Source: Arthrobacter russicus (GTDB taxonomy: Bacteria > Actinomycetota > Actinomycetes > Actinomycetales > Micrococcaceae). From it: a stretch of 64,000 nucleotides of DNA. The stretch covers positions 1,302,001 to 1,366,000 of the forward strand of contig NZ_JAVDQF010000001.1 of NCBI RefSeq assembly GCF_031454135.1, in the 5' to 3' direction. The position numbers and the translations under genes were made by a program. Below the pieces are notes generated by a model, which was given only the letters and a program-made list of their open reading frames with translations, did no database searches and was not told where the DNA came from. Below are positions 25,402 through 34,047 of this stretch, one piece after another (within the stretch, counting starts at the first letter, position 1; every line of letters begins with the position of its first letter).

Positions 25402-25973
25402 CGGACTTGGTCCGCTCGGAAGCCGAAGGACAACTGGAACCCGGAGCCACCGGAGGCCTGCGGCGCATTGCTGCCCAAGCTCCCTTGCAGGCAGAGCACC
25501 AACGAGGCTCCGGCAGCCAGCCGCGGTTGGCTGCTGAACCGGGCGCTGCTCTGTTGCGGCCCCTGATAGAGCTGCTGTCCCACCGGACTCGCCGCTCCCG
25601 CCGGGCAGCTGGTGACCGAGTCGACTTGCGCGACCGTCACCGTGAACGAACCCAGCAGCAATGATCCCTGTCCGGTAGGGGTCGCGGAAATGCCGCTCAT
25701 ATCCAAACTGAACGGCGTGCTGCCCCCGTTCTTCACCACCACCGGGGCTTGCCGCCCGGTACCCGGGGCGAGCGCCGTCGAACCGAAGGCGTCGAGTTGG
25801 AAATTCTTGACCTGGCTGGTCTGGTCCCCGTTGAGCAAGACCAATGAACCGATGCTCACGGTGCCCGGGTTGATCGTGCCTTGGTCACGCCAAAGAGCGG
25901 CCGTTCCGGCGGTCCCTGCGATCAGGAACCCCGAAACAGCCGCTACCGAGGCGAAAATCCAACGCTTGCGCAT
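25398..25973 (-). CDS. Exported protein with SipW-type alternate signal peptide (191 residues)
   Basis: The N terminus MRKRW is followed by a hydrophobic core and GTAALWRDQGTINPGTVSIG, the alternate signal signature (A-L-W-x-D then Gly-rich). The mature region is Ser/Gln/Gly-rich with strands such as QAPVVVKNGGSTPFSLDM and two cysteines (TSCPAG and LVLCLQG). It resembles its 188- and 199-residue neighbours in layout rather than in detailed sequence. ATG 25973 lies 20 bases after the first operon gene and the end overlaps the peptidase gene. A secreted, possibly fibre-forming protein is inferred from the family only. Confidence 0.8.
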   Translation of the reverse strand: MRKRWIFASVAAVSGFLIAGTAGTAALWRDQGTINPGTVSIGSLVLLNGDQTSQVKNFQLDAFGSTALAPGTGRQAPVVVKNGGSTPFSLDMSGISATPTGQGSLLLGSFTVTVAQVDSVTSCPAGAASPVGQQLYQGPQQSSARFSSQPRLAAGASLVLCLQGSLGSNAPQASGGSGFQLSFGFRADQVR

Positions 25974-25993
25974 AGCCCGACGGCTCCGGAGGA

Positions 25994-26560
25994 CTAGCGG
26001 GTCTGGACAAGCGTGAGGACCAGGCCACTGAGATTGGCATTCTGGTTCTCGATGGTTTCGTCGTCTGTCCCGGAAGCTCCGGTCCCTTTCGCGAAGGCGA
26101 CCGTGACGCCCACCCCGAAGCTGTAACTGCCCGGTGCCGCGAAACTGAGCACTCCTCCGGTGTTGGTCAGGCCTGCGGGAATGTTCTCCGGCACGATGGT
26201 CACGGTGACGTAGGGCTGCCAGGCAGCCGGAATTGCGGCATTCACCGACGTCGGATCGATCGTCAGCGAACCCTTGAGGTTCTTTCCATCCGCGGTGATC
26301 GTGACGTTCTGGGTGAACTTCACGGTATCCCCGGGGACGAGCTTGAAAGTGCTCATGTCGATGGTCGGGGCCCCGGTGACGTCAGCCGAGACGTCTTTCC
26401 AGGTGCCAGCGGCACCAAGTGCGAGTTTGAGCTGGCCGGTGGCTACCTGGCCGGCGTCTATGGTCTTGTTGTCCTGCCACAGGGCCCAGGTGGTTCCACC
26501 CCCCAGCAGGAGCAAACCCGCAATGCCGGCGGCAATACCGGCTTTTGCGATTTTGTTCAT
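25994..26560 (-). CDS. Exported protein with SipW-type alternate signal peptide (188 residues), first operon gene
   Basis: MNKIAKAG opens a hydrophobic core (GIAGLLLLGGG) followed by TTWALWQDNKTIDAGQVATG, the TasA/camelysin-like signal signature. The mature domain is beta-rich (TIDMSTFKLVPGDTVKFTQN, GKNLKGSLTIDPTSV, PGSYSFGVGVTVAF) with no cysteine, closest in style to TasA-type fibre subunits and to the alternate signal-mediated exported family of rhodococci. ATG 26560 has GAGGAT seven bases upstream. It heads the six-gene operon, whose promoter must lie in 26561-26669. Fibre formation is inferred, not shown. Confidence 0.83.
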   Translation of the reverse strand: MNKIAKAGIAAGIAGLLLLGGGTTWALWQDNKTIDAGQVATGQLKLALGAAGTWKDVSADVTGAPTIDMSTFKLVPGDTVKFTQNVTITADGKNLKGSLTIDPTSVNAAIPAAWQPYVTVTIVPENIPAGLTNTGGVLSFAAPGSYSFGVGVTVAFAKGTGASGTDDETIENQNANLSGLVLTLVQTR

Positions 26561-26644
26561 TTTCGGATCCTCACTGTATCTGCTTCCCCCCGAAAGCATC
26601 ACTTAGAAGATACGCCTGCTTAGTGTTTTCGCACCATCCTACGA

Positions 26645-26665
26645 CCGGCTACTTCGGCTAGCCGG
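26645..26665 (-). terminator. Hairpin after sufU
   Basis: CCGGCTA (26645-26651) and TAGCCGG (26659-26665) form a perfect 7-bp stem with a 7-base loop, four bases beyond the sufU stop. It could end the suf transcript before the signal-peptidase operon. No T-run follows. Confidence 0.45.
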
Positions 26666-26669
26666 GTGA

Positions 26670-27122
26670 CTACAATGCTTTGGTCAAAGCGTCCTCCGCG
26701 GCGACCCAGCCCAGCATCGCGCATTTCACCCGGGCGGCATACCGGGAAACTCCGGAGAATGCCGCCGCATCGCCGAAAATCTCTTCATCCGCCTCGATCT
26801 GCCCCCGGGAGCGCAGCATCTCGCGGAACTGGCCGATCAGCTCTTGGGCCGCTGCCCGTTCCATCCCGCTGAGCAGACCGCTCAGCACCGACGCGGAAGC
26901 CATTGAAATCGCGCAGCCGGCACCGTCCCAGTGCACCCCGATGATGCGCTCTGCCGCCAGGTCCACCCGCACCGTGATCTCGTCGCCGCAGACCGGGTTG
27001 AGCTGGTGCGATTCGGCACTGTGCGCGCCCTCCGGCACCGGGTGCGCGGCCAGCCCGGAACCGTGCCGGGCCTTGGCATGCTCCAGGATGATGTCTTGGT
27101 ACAGCGAATCCAGCGCGCTCAT
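26670..27122 (-). CDS. sufU: Iron-sulphur cluster assembly protein SufU
   Basis: 150 residues. SufU is a zinc protein that accepts persulphide sulphur from SufS for Fe-S cluster building. It opens LYQDIILEHAKARHGSG; the zinc ligands are visible as the Cys of NPVCGDEITV, the Cys of WDGAGCAISMASAS and the Cys of RYAARVKCAMLGW, with the SufU-specific insertion before the last. Its ATG shares one base with the sufS stop (TGATG), so translation is coupled. The rest of the suf operon (sufBCD) is not here. Confidence 0.95.
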   Translation of the reverse strand: MSALDSLYQDIILEHAKARHGSGLAAHPVPEGAHSAESHQLNPVCGDEITVRVDLAAERIIGVHWDGAGCAISMASASVLSGLLSGMERAAAQELIGQFREMLRSRGQIEADEEIFGDAAAFSGVSRYAARVKCAMLGWVAAEDALTKAL

Positions 27123-28438
27123 CAGCGGACCCCGGAAACGCCGAAGTATCCGCGCACTTCGGAAACCGCTTGCAGGAAACGATCGACCTCGGCTTCGGTG
27201 TTGTAGAGGTAAGTGCTGGCCCGGGTGCTCGCGGTCAGCCCCAGCCGCCGGTGCAGCGGCTGCGCACAATGGTGGCCCACCCGGACCGCGATCCCGCGAT
27301 CGTCCAGGAATTGGCCGACGTCGTGCGCGTGCACGCCGGCGACGTCGAACGCCGCCAGGCCCAAGCGCTCGACCCCCGCCTCCGGGCCGAGCACCCGGAT
27401 GCCGGGCAGCGCGCTCAACCCGCGCACCAGCCGCTGGCCGAGTTTGGCTTCCCAACCGGCGATCTTCGCCATTCCGGTCTCGGAAAGGTAATTCGCCGCC
27501 ACCGCCAGCGCGATCGCCTGCGAAATTCGTTGCGTTCCGGCTTCGAAACGTTGCGGGGCCGGCAAGTAGCCGGCCTGTTCCATGGACACCGAGGTGATCA
27601 TGGAACCGCCGGTCAGGAACGGCGGCATCGCATCGAGCAGTTCGGAACGGCCGTAAAGCACGCCGATTCCAGTCGGCGCGAGCATCTTGTGGCCGGAGAA
27701 CACCGCGAAGTCCACGCCCAAGGCCTTGACGTCCACCGGCAGGTGCGGCACCGATTGGCAGGCGTCCAGCACGGTCAGCGCGCCTACCCGGCGGGCCAAC
27801 GCGACCAACTGCGCCACCGGGTTCACGGTGCCGAGCACATTCGAGGCATGGCTGAACGCGAAGACTTTGGTCCGCTCGTTGAGCAAGGCCGCTGCGCGAT
27901 CCATGTCCAATGCCCCGGCATCGGTGATCGGCACGTATTTGAGCACTGCACCGGTACGCCGGGCCAGTTCCTGCCAGGGGATCAAATTCGCGTGGTGCTC
28001 CATCTCGGTCACCAGCAATTCGTCGCCGGGCCGGAGCGCGAAAGCCTGCGCTTCCGGGGCGACCGTGCCGACGCTGGCGTTCGAGAACGAATACGCCAGC
28101 AGGTTCAAGGCCTCAGTCGCGTTGGAGGTCCAGACCACTTCGGCCTCACCGGCGCCGATGAATGCGGCCAGCTGGCCCCGGGCTGCTTCAAACGCGTCGG
28201 TTGCCTCGACCGCCAACCAATGCGCCCCGCGATGCACCGCGGCATTGCGTTGCTCGTAGAATTCCTGTTCTGATTCGAGCACGCTGAGCGGCTTCTGCGA
28301 CGTCGCCCCCGAGTCCAAATAGGCCAAAGGGTGGCCGTTGACGGCTTGGTCCAGAATCGGGAAGTCGTTGCGGATATGCAGCACTTCTTTCGCAGTCAAC
28401 GAAATCTCGGGTTGCGATGATGGCGTTGATACAGTCAC
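27122..28438 (-). CDS. sufS: Cysteine desulphurase SufS
   Basis: 438 residues. A PLP enzyme that takes sulphur from cysteine and hands it to SufU. Motifs are RNDFPILDQAVNGHPLAYLD at the N terminus, EMEHHANLIPWQELARRTG, the PLP lysine in FSGHKMLAPTGIGVLYG and the catalytic cysteine in VGHHCAQPLHRRLG. The GTG at 28438 has AAGGAG four bases upstream, slightly close; an upstream extension of the frame lacks conserved sequence. It is divergent from UDP-glucose dehydrogenase across 164 bases. Confidence 0.95.
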   Translation of the reverse strand: MTVSTPSSQPEISLTAKEVLHIRNDFPILDQAVNGHPLAYLDSGATSQKPLSVLESEQEFYEQRNAAVHRGAHWLAVEATDAFEAARGQLAAFIGAGEAEVVWTSNATEALNLLAYSFSNASVGTVAPEAQAFALRPGDELLVTEMEHHANLIPWQELARRTGAVLKYVPITDAGALDMDRAAALLNERTKVFAFSHASNVLGTVNPVAQLVALARRVGALTVLDACQSVPHLPVDVKALGVDFAVFSGHKMLAPTGIGVLYGRSELLDAMPPFLTGGSMITSVSMEQAGYLPAPQRFEAGTQRISQAIALAVAANYLSETGMAKIAGWEAKLGQRLVRGLSALPGIRVLGPEAGVERLGLAAFDVAGVHAHDVGQFLDDRGIAVRVGHHCAQPLHRRLGLTASTRASTYLYNTEAEVDRFLQAVSEVRGYFGVSGVR

Positions 28439-28602
28439 GATGCTCCTTGCTGGGGCCCTTGGTCGGTGGGCCGGAAGACGAACCCGACAATTCTCCCACG
28501 GTTCACCCGAGATTGGGTTGTGAGAAAGGCCTCGCTCATCCGTCGCGCCCACGCTAGGCACAGGCTGCGCACCCGCGGTCACGGTAGCTCGAGGAGGATC
28601 TT

Positions 28603-29937
28603 GTGCGGATATCGGTCATCGGATGCGGTTATCTCGGCGCAGTCCATGCGAGCTGCTTGGCCAAAATGGGCCACGAGGTGATCGGCATCGACGTCGATGA
28701 GCGCAAAATAGCCGAACTCTCCGCCGGAATCGCACCCTTTTTCGAACCGGGCTTGCCCGAATTGCTGAGCGAGGCGATAGCCAGCGGAAGACTGCGTTTC
28801 AGTACCGATATGGCGGATGCGCAGGGCTGCACGGTGCACTTCGTGTGTGTCGGAACTCCGCAGCGGAAGGGCGAGTATGCCGCCGATCTGAGCTATGTCA
28901 ATGCAGCCTTCGCCGGACTTGCCGAGTTCTTGGCCTCCGGCGACATCGCGGTCTGCAAATCGACGGTGCCGGTGGGCACCGCAGCCAGGATCTCCGCTGA
29001 ACTTGCCGTCTCCGCACCGGGGGCCGCACTCGCCTGGAATCCGGAATTCCTGCGCGAAGGCCATGCCGTGCAGGACACGATTGCCCCGGATCGGTTGGTC
29101 TACGGCGTGCCCGCCGGGGAAGCCGGGCAACGCGCCGCAGCGCAACTCGACGAAGTCTACCGTGCTCCCTTGGCCGCCGGAACTCCGCGGATGATCATGG
29201 ACTACGCCACCGCGGAGCTCGTCAAAGCAGCCGCGAATTCCTTTCTGGCCACCAAGATCTCCTTCATCAATGCGATGGCCGAGGTCTGCGAAGCCGCCGG
29301 GGCCGATGTCACGGTGTTGGCAGATGCGATCGGCATGGATGAACGGATCGGCCGGAAGTTCCTCAACGCCGGGCTCGGTTTCGGCGGTGGCTGCTTGCCC
29401 AAAGACATCCGGGCCTTCATGGCCCGGGCCGGCGAGTTGGGGGCGGATCAGGCGTTGACCTTCCTCAAAGAGGTGGACTCGATCAATATGCGCCGCCGAA
29501 CCAAAGTCGTGGAACTGGTGAAGTCGGCCTGCGCAGCCTTGGATCCGCAGTCTTCCGGATCGTTGATCGGGAAACGGGTCACGGTGCTCGGCGCGGCCTT
29601 CAAACCGTACAGCGACGATGTACGGGATTCCCCGGCGCTCAACGTCGCGGCGCAGCTGCAATTACAGGGTGCCACCGTTACCGTGACCGATCCGGAGGCT
29701 TTGGAAAATGCTGCGGAGCGATTCCCCACGCTGACCTTCGAACCCGATCTCGACGAAGCCCTAGCCCGCGCCCACGTCGTCGTACTGCTCACCGAGTGGC
29801 CACAATACCGGGCCTTAGACCCGGTCTCCTTGGGCGAAAAAGTGAACGCGAAATATCTGGTCGACGGGCGCAACATTCTGGACGCTGCTGCCTGGCGGGC
29901 GGCCGGCTGGACCTACCGGGGCATGGGGCGGCCGTGA
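28603..29937 (+). CDS. ugd: UDP-glucose 6-dehydrogenase
   Basis: 444 residues. It oxidises UDP-glucose twice with NAD to UDP-glucuronate, a precursor of cell-surface polysaccharides. It has NAD-binding ISVIGCGYLGAVHASCLAKM, the substrate block ELVKAAANSFLATKISFIN, the catalytic thiol Cys264 in GFGGGCLPKDIRAF, and the C-terminal domain (VTVLGAAFKPYSDDVRDSPA). The length is normal. The GTG at 28603 has AGGAGG six bases upstream. It stands alone and ends nine bases from the convergent pth gene. No polysaccharide cluster is next to it. Confidence 0.95.
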   Translation: MRISVIGCGYLGAVHASCLAKMGHEVIGIDVDERKIAELSAGIAPFFEPGLPELLSEAIASGRLRFSTDMADAQGCTVHFVCVGTPQRKGEYAADLSYVNAAFAGLAEFLASGDIAVCKSTVPVGTAARISAELAVSAPGAALAWNPEFLREGHAVQDTIAPDRLVYGVPAGEAGQRAAAQLDEVYRAPLAAGTPRMIMDYATAELVKAAANSFLATKISFINAMAEVCEAAGADVTVLADAIGMDERIGRKFLNAGLGFGGGCLPKDIRAFMARAGELGADQALTFLKEVDSINMRRRTKVVELVKSACAALDPQSSGSLIGKRVTVLGAAFKPYSDDVRDSPALNVAAQLQLQGATVTVTDPEALENAAERFPTLTFEPDLDEALARAHVVVLLTEWPQYRALDPVSLGEKVNAKYLVDGRNILDAAAWRAAGWTYRGMGRP

Positions 29938-29946
29938 CGTTCGAAA

Positions 29947-30531
29947 CTACCTGACCGGGTGGAATTTCTGCTGCGCGGCAAGCAGGCCTTGCCCGACCAG
30001 CAACTCGACGGCGTCCGCCGCGTCCTGGATCAGGAACGGGAGTTCCTTCTTTTCCGCGGCAGAAAAACCTTTGAGCACGTGGCTTGCCGCGTCGCCGTGC
30101 CCACCCGGCGGTCGGCCGACGCCGACGCGCACCCGGTAATAGTCTTTGCTGCCCAAGGCCTTGCTGATGTCCCGCAAGCCGTTGTGCCCGCCTTCGCCGC
30201 CGCCGATTTTCAGCTTGAGGGTGTTGAACGGGATGTCGATTTCGTCCTGCACCGCGATCACGTGGTCCGCGGCCAGGTCATAGAATTTCGCCAAGGCCGA
30301 GGTCGGCCCGCCGCTGAGGTTCATAAAGGTCTGCGGTTTGGCGAGCACCAGCTTCGGCCCGCCCAGCCCGAGCCGGCCCTCGGCGATGTGCGCCCGTGAC
30401 TTGTGGCTTTTGAAGCTCGCGCCGATCCGGGCAGCCAATTCCTCGACGACCATGAACCCGATATTGTGCCGGGTATGACTGTAGTCGGGCCCGGGATTGC
30501 CGAGCCCGACTACCAGCCAGGTGTTGCCCAT
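29947..30531 (-). CDS. pth: Peptidyl-tRNA hydrolase
   Basis: 194 residues. It releases tRNA from prematurely dropped peptidyl-tRNA. The N-terminal VVGLGNPGPDYSHTRHNIGF includes catalytic His22 and its companion Asn. LAKPQTFMNLSGG, VQDEIDIPFNTLKLKIGGG with the conserved Asp, and GGEGGHNGLRDI follow in order. It is downstream of the ribosomal L25 gene (11 bases), the usual arrangement in Actinobacteria, and probably shares its transcript. Confidence 0.96.
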   Translation of the reverse strand: MGNTWLVVGLGNPGPDYSHTRHNIGFMVVEELAARIGASFKSHKSRAHIAEGRLGLGGPKLVLAKPQTFMNLSGGPTSALAKFYDLAADHVIAVQDEIDIPFNTLKLKIGGGEGGHNGLRDISKALGSKDYYRVRVGVGRPPGGHGDAASHVLKGFSAAEKKELPFLIQDAADAVELLVGQGLLAAQQKFHPVR

Positions 30532-30542
30532 AATGCCGAAGA

Positions 30543-31157
30543 CTACTCGGCGGCTTCCGTGGTGGAATCGCTCGAGTCGACCGAAGCCGATTCGACCTCT
30601 GCCTCTTCGCCGAGATCCTGCTCTTCCGGCTCGGAGACGTTGGCGATCAGGGTCTCGGCATCGGCCAGCAAGGTTACGCCCTTGGGCAACACGATGTCCG
30701 AGGCGTAAACGTGCTCGCCCGGTGCGCGGCCTTCGATGCTGACCTCGAGGCTGGACGGCAAGTGGGTCGCTTCGGCTTCGACGTTGATGGTATTGGCATC
30801 CTGGTTGACGACGGCGCCCGGAGCGACTTCACCGGTCAGCACGACCGGAATGTCCACGGTGACTTTTTCGCCGCGGCGAACCGTCAACAGGTCGATGTGC
30901 TCGATGATCTGCAGCACCGGATCGCGCTGGATGTCCTTGACCAGGGCCAAGTGCTCCTCGCCGTTGATGTCCAGGGTCAGCAGGGCGTTGGCGCCGCGGG
31001 CTGCGCGAACGGTTTCGCGCTCCGGCAGGGCGATGTGGATCGGCTCTGCGCCGTGGCCGTAGATCACCGCGGGGATCTGGTTGGCCCGGCGGGCGCGGCG
31101 CGCCGCGCCTTTGCCGAATTCGGTGCGCAGCTGGGCTGCGAGTTTGGTTTCGCTCAT
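30543..31157 (-). CDS. rplY: 50S ribosomal protein L25 (Ctc/TL5 type)
   Basis: 204 residues, the long general-stress form: an N-terminal L25 domain (TEFGKGAARRARRANQIPAV, KDIQRDPVLQIIEHIDL) that binds 5S rRNA and a C-terminal TL5 domain, ending in an acidic Glu/Ser-rich tail (EEQDLGEEAEVESAS). The ATG at 31157 has AAGGAG upstream. The 226-base region before it holds a TAGACT -10-like hexamer near 31310 on this strand and a perfect 7-bp hairpin (31265-31283) that would lie in the leader. Confidence 0.95.
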   Translation of the reverse strand: MSETKLAAQLRTEFGKGAARRARRANQIPAVIYGHGAEPIHIALPERETVRAARGANALLTLDINGEEHLALVKDIQRDPVLQIIEHIDLLTVRRGEKVTVDIPVVLTGEVAPGAVVNQDANTINVEAEATHLPSSLEVSIEGRAPGEHVYASDIVLPKGVTLLADAETLIANVSEPEEQDLGEEAEVESASVDSSDSTTEAAE

Positions 31158-31327
31158 GATGAGTGGCTCCTTCTGGTGTGGGATGCAAGGACGACTGGGG
31201 CCTTTTCTCCACGGCCGGACCGGTTCGACGGCACCACCAGAGGATTTCAGACCATGTCGATCACGGAAGAGCTGCACTCTTCCCTCGCCAAGGTACTGAC
31301 CAAGTCTACCAGCCCGGGCAGGCGCCA

Positions 31328-31384
31328 ACCGACCGCCGCCTCCGCAGCACCCGTGACCAGGCCCGTCCGATGCGGCGGTTCGGT
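31328..31384 (-). terminator. Bulged hairpin at the end of prs
   Basis: ACCGACCGCCGC (31328-31339) pairs with GCGGCGGTTCGGT (31372-31384) apart from one bulged base, giving a 12-bp stem that starts at the prs stop codon. The 32-base loop is large and there is no T-run. The stem is clear, but its role as a terminator is uncertain. Confidence 0.35.
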
Positions 31385-32364
31385 CAGGCTTGGCCGTCGA
31401 ACAGCGAAGTCACCGAACCGTCTTCGAACACTTCGCGGATCGCCCGGGCGATCAACGGGGCGATCGAGAGCACGGTCAAGGTTTCGAACCGCTTCGATTC
31501 CGGGATCGGCAAAGTATTGGTGACCACGACTTCGTTGGCCCCGCAATTGGCCAACCGCTCGGCCGCCGGATCGGAGAACACCGCGTGCGTCGCGGCGATG
31601 ATCACATCGCGCGCGCCGGCGTCCTTGAGCACCTGGACCGCGCCGGCGATGGTCCCGCCGGTGTCGATCATGTCGTCGATCAGGACACAGGTACGGCCTT
31701 CGATCTGACCGACCACCTGCTTTGACACGGCCTGGTTGGGCACGGTCAGATCCCGGCTCTTGTGCACGAAGGCCAAGGGCGCTCCGCCCAGGCGGTCCGC
31801 CCACTGCTCCGCGACCCGGACCCGTCCGGTGTCCGGGGAAACCACGGTGATCTCATCCACATTGACCTTGGTCCGGATGTAGTCGGCCAGCAGCGGAATC
31901 GCCATCAAGTGATCCACCGGGCCGTCGAAGAAGCCCTGGATCTGCGCGGTGTGCAAGTCCACGCTCATCAAGCGGTCGGCACCGGCGGTCTTGTACAAGT
32001 CGGCCACCAGACGGGCCGAAATCGGTTCCCGGCCACGGCCCTTCTTGTCCTGCCGGGCATAGGGGTAGAACGGGGACACCACGGTGATCCGTTTGGCCGA
32101 AGCGCGCTTGAGCGAGTCGACCAGGATCAGCTGTTCCATCAGCCAGTTGTTCAGCGGTGCCGGGTGCGCCTGCAAGACGAAAACGTCGGTGCCGCGCACG
32201 CTTTGCGCCGAACGGACGTAGATCTCGCCATTGGCGAAGTCGTAGGCGTCGATCGGCAGGAGCTCGGTGTCCAACTCCGCGGCGATCTCCTGTGCCAGCT
32301 CCGGGTGCGCCCGCCCGGAGGCCAGCAACAACTTCTTCTCACCGTGCGAGGTTATTGCGCTCAT
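31384..32364 (-). CDS. prs: Ribose-phosphate pyrophosphokinase (PRPP synthase)
   Basis: 326 residues. It makes PRPP from ribose-5-phosphate and ATP for nucleotide, His and Trp synthesis. Family features are GEIYVRSAQSVRGTDVFVLQ, the flexible catalytic loop PYARQDKKGRGREPISARLV, SVDLHTAQIQGFFDGPVDHL and the PRPP-binding VLIDDMIDTGGTI. Its ATG overlaps the glmU stop (ATGA), the typical glmU-prs pairing of Actinobacteria. ribosomal L25 follows after 226 bases and likely has its own promoter. Confidence 0.97.
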   Translation of the reverse strand: MSAITSHGEKKLLLASGRAHPELAQEIAAELDTELLPIDAYDFANGEIYVRSAQSVRGTDVFVLQAHPAPLNNWLMEQLILVDSLKRASAKRITVVSPFYPYARQDKKGRGREPISARLVADLYKTAGADRLMSVDLHTAQIQGFFDGPVDHLMAIPLLADYIRTKVNVDEITVVSPDTGRVRVAEQWADRLGGAPLAFVHKSRDLTVPNQAVSKQVVGQIEGRTCVLIDDMIDTGGTIAGAVQVLKDAGARDVIIAATHAVFSDPAAERLANCGANEVVVTNTLPIPESKRFETLTVLSIAPLIARAIREVFEDGSVTSLFDGQA

Positions 32365-33860
32365 GACTGTTTGCCTTCTTCTGCTGGGGCTTCGATCGAC
32401 TGTTCGTTGAGGTCTTGGTCAAGCGCGGATTGCGCCAAGCCGGCGGAAACCGAGCCCGGGCGATGGCCCAGGACCCAGCCTTCGGCATTCCGTTGGGCGG
32501 CGATGGTCAACGCCAGGGCTCCCGGCGGCACGAATTTCCGGATCACTGCCCCGGCTCCGGAATACGCTCCGTCGCCGACTTCCACGGGCGCCACGAAAAC
32601 CGTATTGGATCCGGTCCGGACACCGGAGCCGATGATCGTGCGGTGCTTCTTTTCGCCGTCGTAGTTGGCCGTGATGTTGCCGCAGCCGATGTTGGTGTCG
32701 GTCCCGATCTCGGCATCCCCGGCGTAGCCCAGATGGGAGAGTTTGGAACGGGCACCGATCCGGACGTTTTTGGTCTCGTAGAAGGCGCCGATCTTGCCGT
32801 CTTCGCCCAACACCGTGCCCGGGCGGAGATAGCTGAACGGGCCTACCGACGCCCGCGCCGAAATGATCGCGCCGGAACCGTGCGTGCGGACGACTTTCGC
32901 GGCCTCGCCGATCTGCACGTCGGTGAGCGTGCAATCCGGACCGACGACGGCGTCGCGCTCCACGGTGGTACTGCCGTGCAGCTGGCTGCCCGGCAGCAAG
33001 GTGACGTCTTCGGCCAACCGGACTTGGACATCGATCCAAGTGCTCGAAGGGTCCACGATGCTGACCCCGGCCCGCATCCAGCCTTCCAGGATCCGCCGGT
33101 TGAGCTCGGCGCCGAGCGCGGCAAGTTGGACCCGGTCGTTCGCGCCTTCCACTGCCCACCGGTCATCGGTGACCACTGCGGCCACCCGGCCACCCGCCTG
33201 GCGGGCCAGGCCGAGCACATCGGTCAGATACATCTCGCCCTGGACGTTCTCCGCCGTGACCTGGTCCAGCGCGCTGGCCAACGCCGCGGCGTCGAAAGCG
33301 TAGATTCCGGAATTGATCTCGCGGATCTGCCGTTCTTCGGCGGATGCGTCCCGGAATTCCCGGATGCCCAGCACTGAGCCGTCCGCATCGCGCAGGATCC
33401 GGCCATAGCTGCCGGCGTCGTCCAGAACCGTGGTCAGCACGGTCACCGCATTGCCGTCCCGTTCGTGCACGGACACCAGATCCTGCAGCGATTCCGCACT
33501 GAGCAGAGGCACATCGCCATAGGTGACCAGAACGGTTCCGGTGATTTCGCCGAGCGCCTCGAGCGCGGCCTGCACGGCACGGCCGGTCCCCGGGATTTCG
33601 TCCTGGTCGACGATCACCGCAGCCGGATCGAGCTCCGCAATTTTCGCTGCGACCAGCTCTCGTTCGTGCCGGACCACGGCGGCCAGCCGGCCGGCCGACG
33701 GGTGCCGGTCCAAAACCCCCCGGGCCGCGGCGAGCGCATGCCCGATCATTGGCAGACCGCCGATTTCATGCAGAATTTTGGGGATCCGGGACTTCATTCG
33801 GGTCCCGGCTCCGGCTGCGAGCACGATCACGGTCAGAGCAGCAGATGATTCGGACGGCAC
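32361..33860 (-). CDS. glmU: Bifunctional GlmU (glucosamine-1-phosphate acetyltransferase / UDP-GlcNAc pyrophosphorylase)
   Basis: 499 residues. It makes UDP-N-acetylglucosamine, the peptidoglycan precursor. The N-terminal nucleotidyltransferase has VIVLAAGAGTRMKSRIPKIL, and the C-terminal left-handed beta helix has LRPGTVLGEDGKIGAFYETK, HLGYAGDAEIGTDTNIGCG and NYDGEKKHRT with the catalytic histidine region. I chose GTG 33860: TAGGTT (33873-33868) lies seven bases upstream, the leaderless pattern seen at other genes here. A TTG at 33869 with AGGAG eight bases upstream is a serious alternative and would add three residues. Confidence 0.93.
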   Translation of the reverse strand: MPSESSAALTVIVLAAGAGTRMKSRIPKILHEIGGLPMIGHALAAARGVLDRHPSAGRLAAVVRHERELVAAKIAELDPAAVIVDQDEIPGTGRAVQAALEALGEITGTVLVTYGDVPLLSAESLQDLVSVHERDGNAVTVLTTVLDDAGSYGRILRDADGSVLGIREFRDASAEERQIREINSGIYAFDAAALASALDQVTAENVQGEMYLTDVLGLARQAGGRVAAVVTDDRWAVEGANDRVQLAALGAELNRRILEGWMRAGVSIVDPSSTWIDVQVRLAEDVTLLPGSQLHGSTTVERDAVVGPDCTLTDVQIGEAAKVVRTHGSGAIISARASVGPFSYLRPGTVLGEDGKIGAFYETKNVRIGARSKLSHLGYAGDAEIGTDTNIGCGNITANYDGEKKHRTIIGSGVRTGSNTVFVAPVEVGDGAYSGAGAVIRKFVPPGALALTIAAQRNAEGWVLGHRPGSVSAGLAQSALDQDLNEQSIEAPAEEGKQS

Positions 33861-33904
33861 GGAATTCAACCTAGGCACTCCTGTTGTTCTTTGCTGCGTG
33901 TTCC

Positions 33905-33934
33905 GGCCCACTCGGTGGCGATCACCGAGCGGCC
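33905..33934 (-). terminator. Hairpin between tRNA-Gln and glmU
   Basis: CTCGGTG (33911-33917) and CACCGAG (33923-33929) form a perfect 7-bp stem with a 5-base loop, extended by GGCC on both sides (33905-33908, 33931-33934). It lies about 40 bases past the tRNA, in its direction of transcription, and upstream of the glmU -10. A tRNA terminator is plausible though no T-run follows. Confidence 0.45.
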
Positions 33935-33975
33935 ATCGGTAACGGGGCAAGCATACCCGCCCGTAAACGTCGCCG

Positions 33976-34047
33976 TTCCGCCCATAGGACTCGAACCTAT
34001 ACTCCACAGCTCCAAAGGCTGGGGTGCTGCCATTACACCAGAGCGGA
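33976..34047 (-). tRNA. tRNA-Gln (anticodon UUG)
   Basis: 72 bases including the discriminator A at 33976. The acceptor stem pairs TCCGCTC with GGGCGGA (one G-U pair); the D arm contains GGTGTAATGGCAGCACC. The anticodon loop is CTTTGGA, reading TTG at positions 34-36 for the glutamine codon CAA. The T arm has GGTTCGAGTCC. CCA is not encoded. It lies beside glmU, as in many Actinobacteria. Confidence 0.95.

Noticed and set aside
31255-31523. Plus-strand small gene beginning MSITEELHSS between ribosomal L25 and prs
   Set aside because: It has no ribosome site, runs antisense into prs and loses any protein-like character after about 25 residues.
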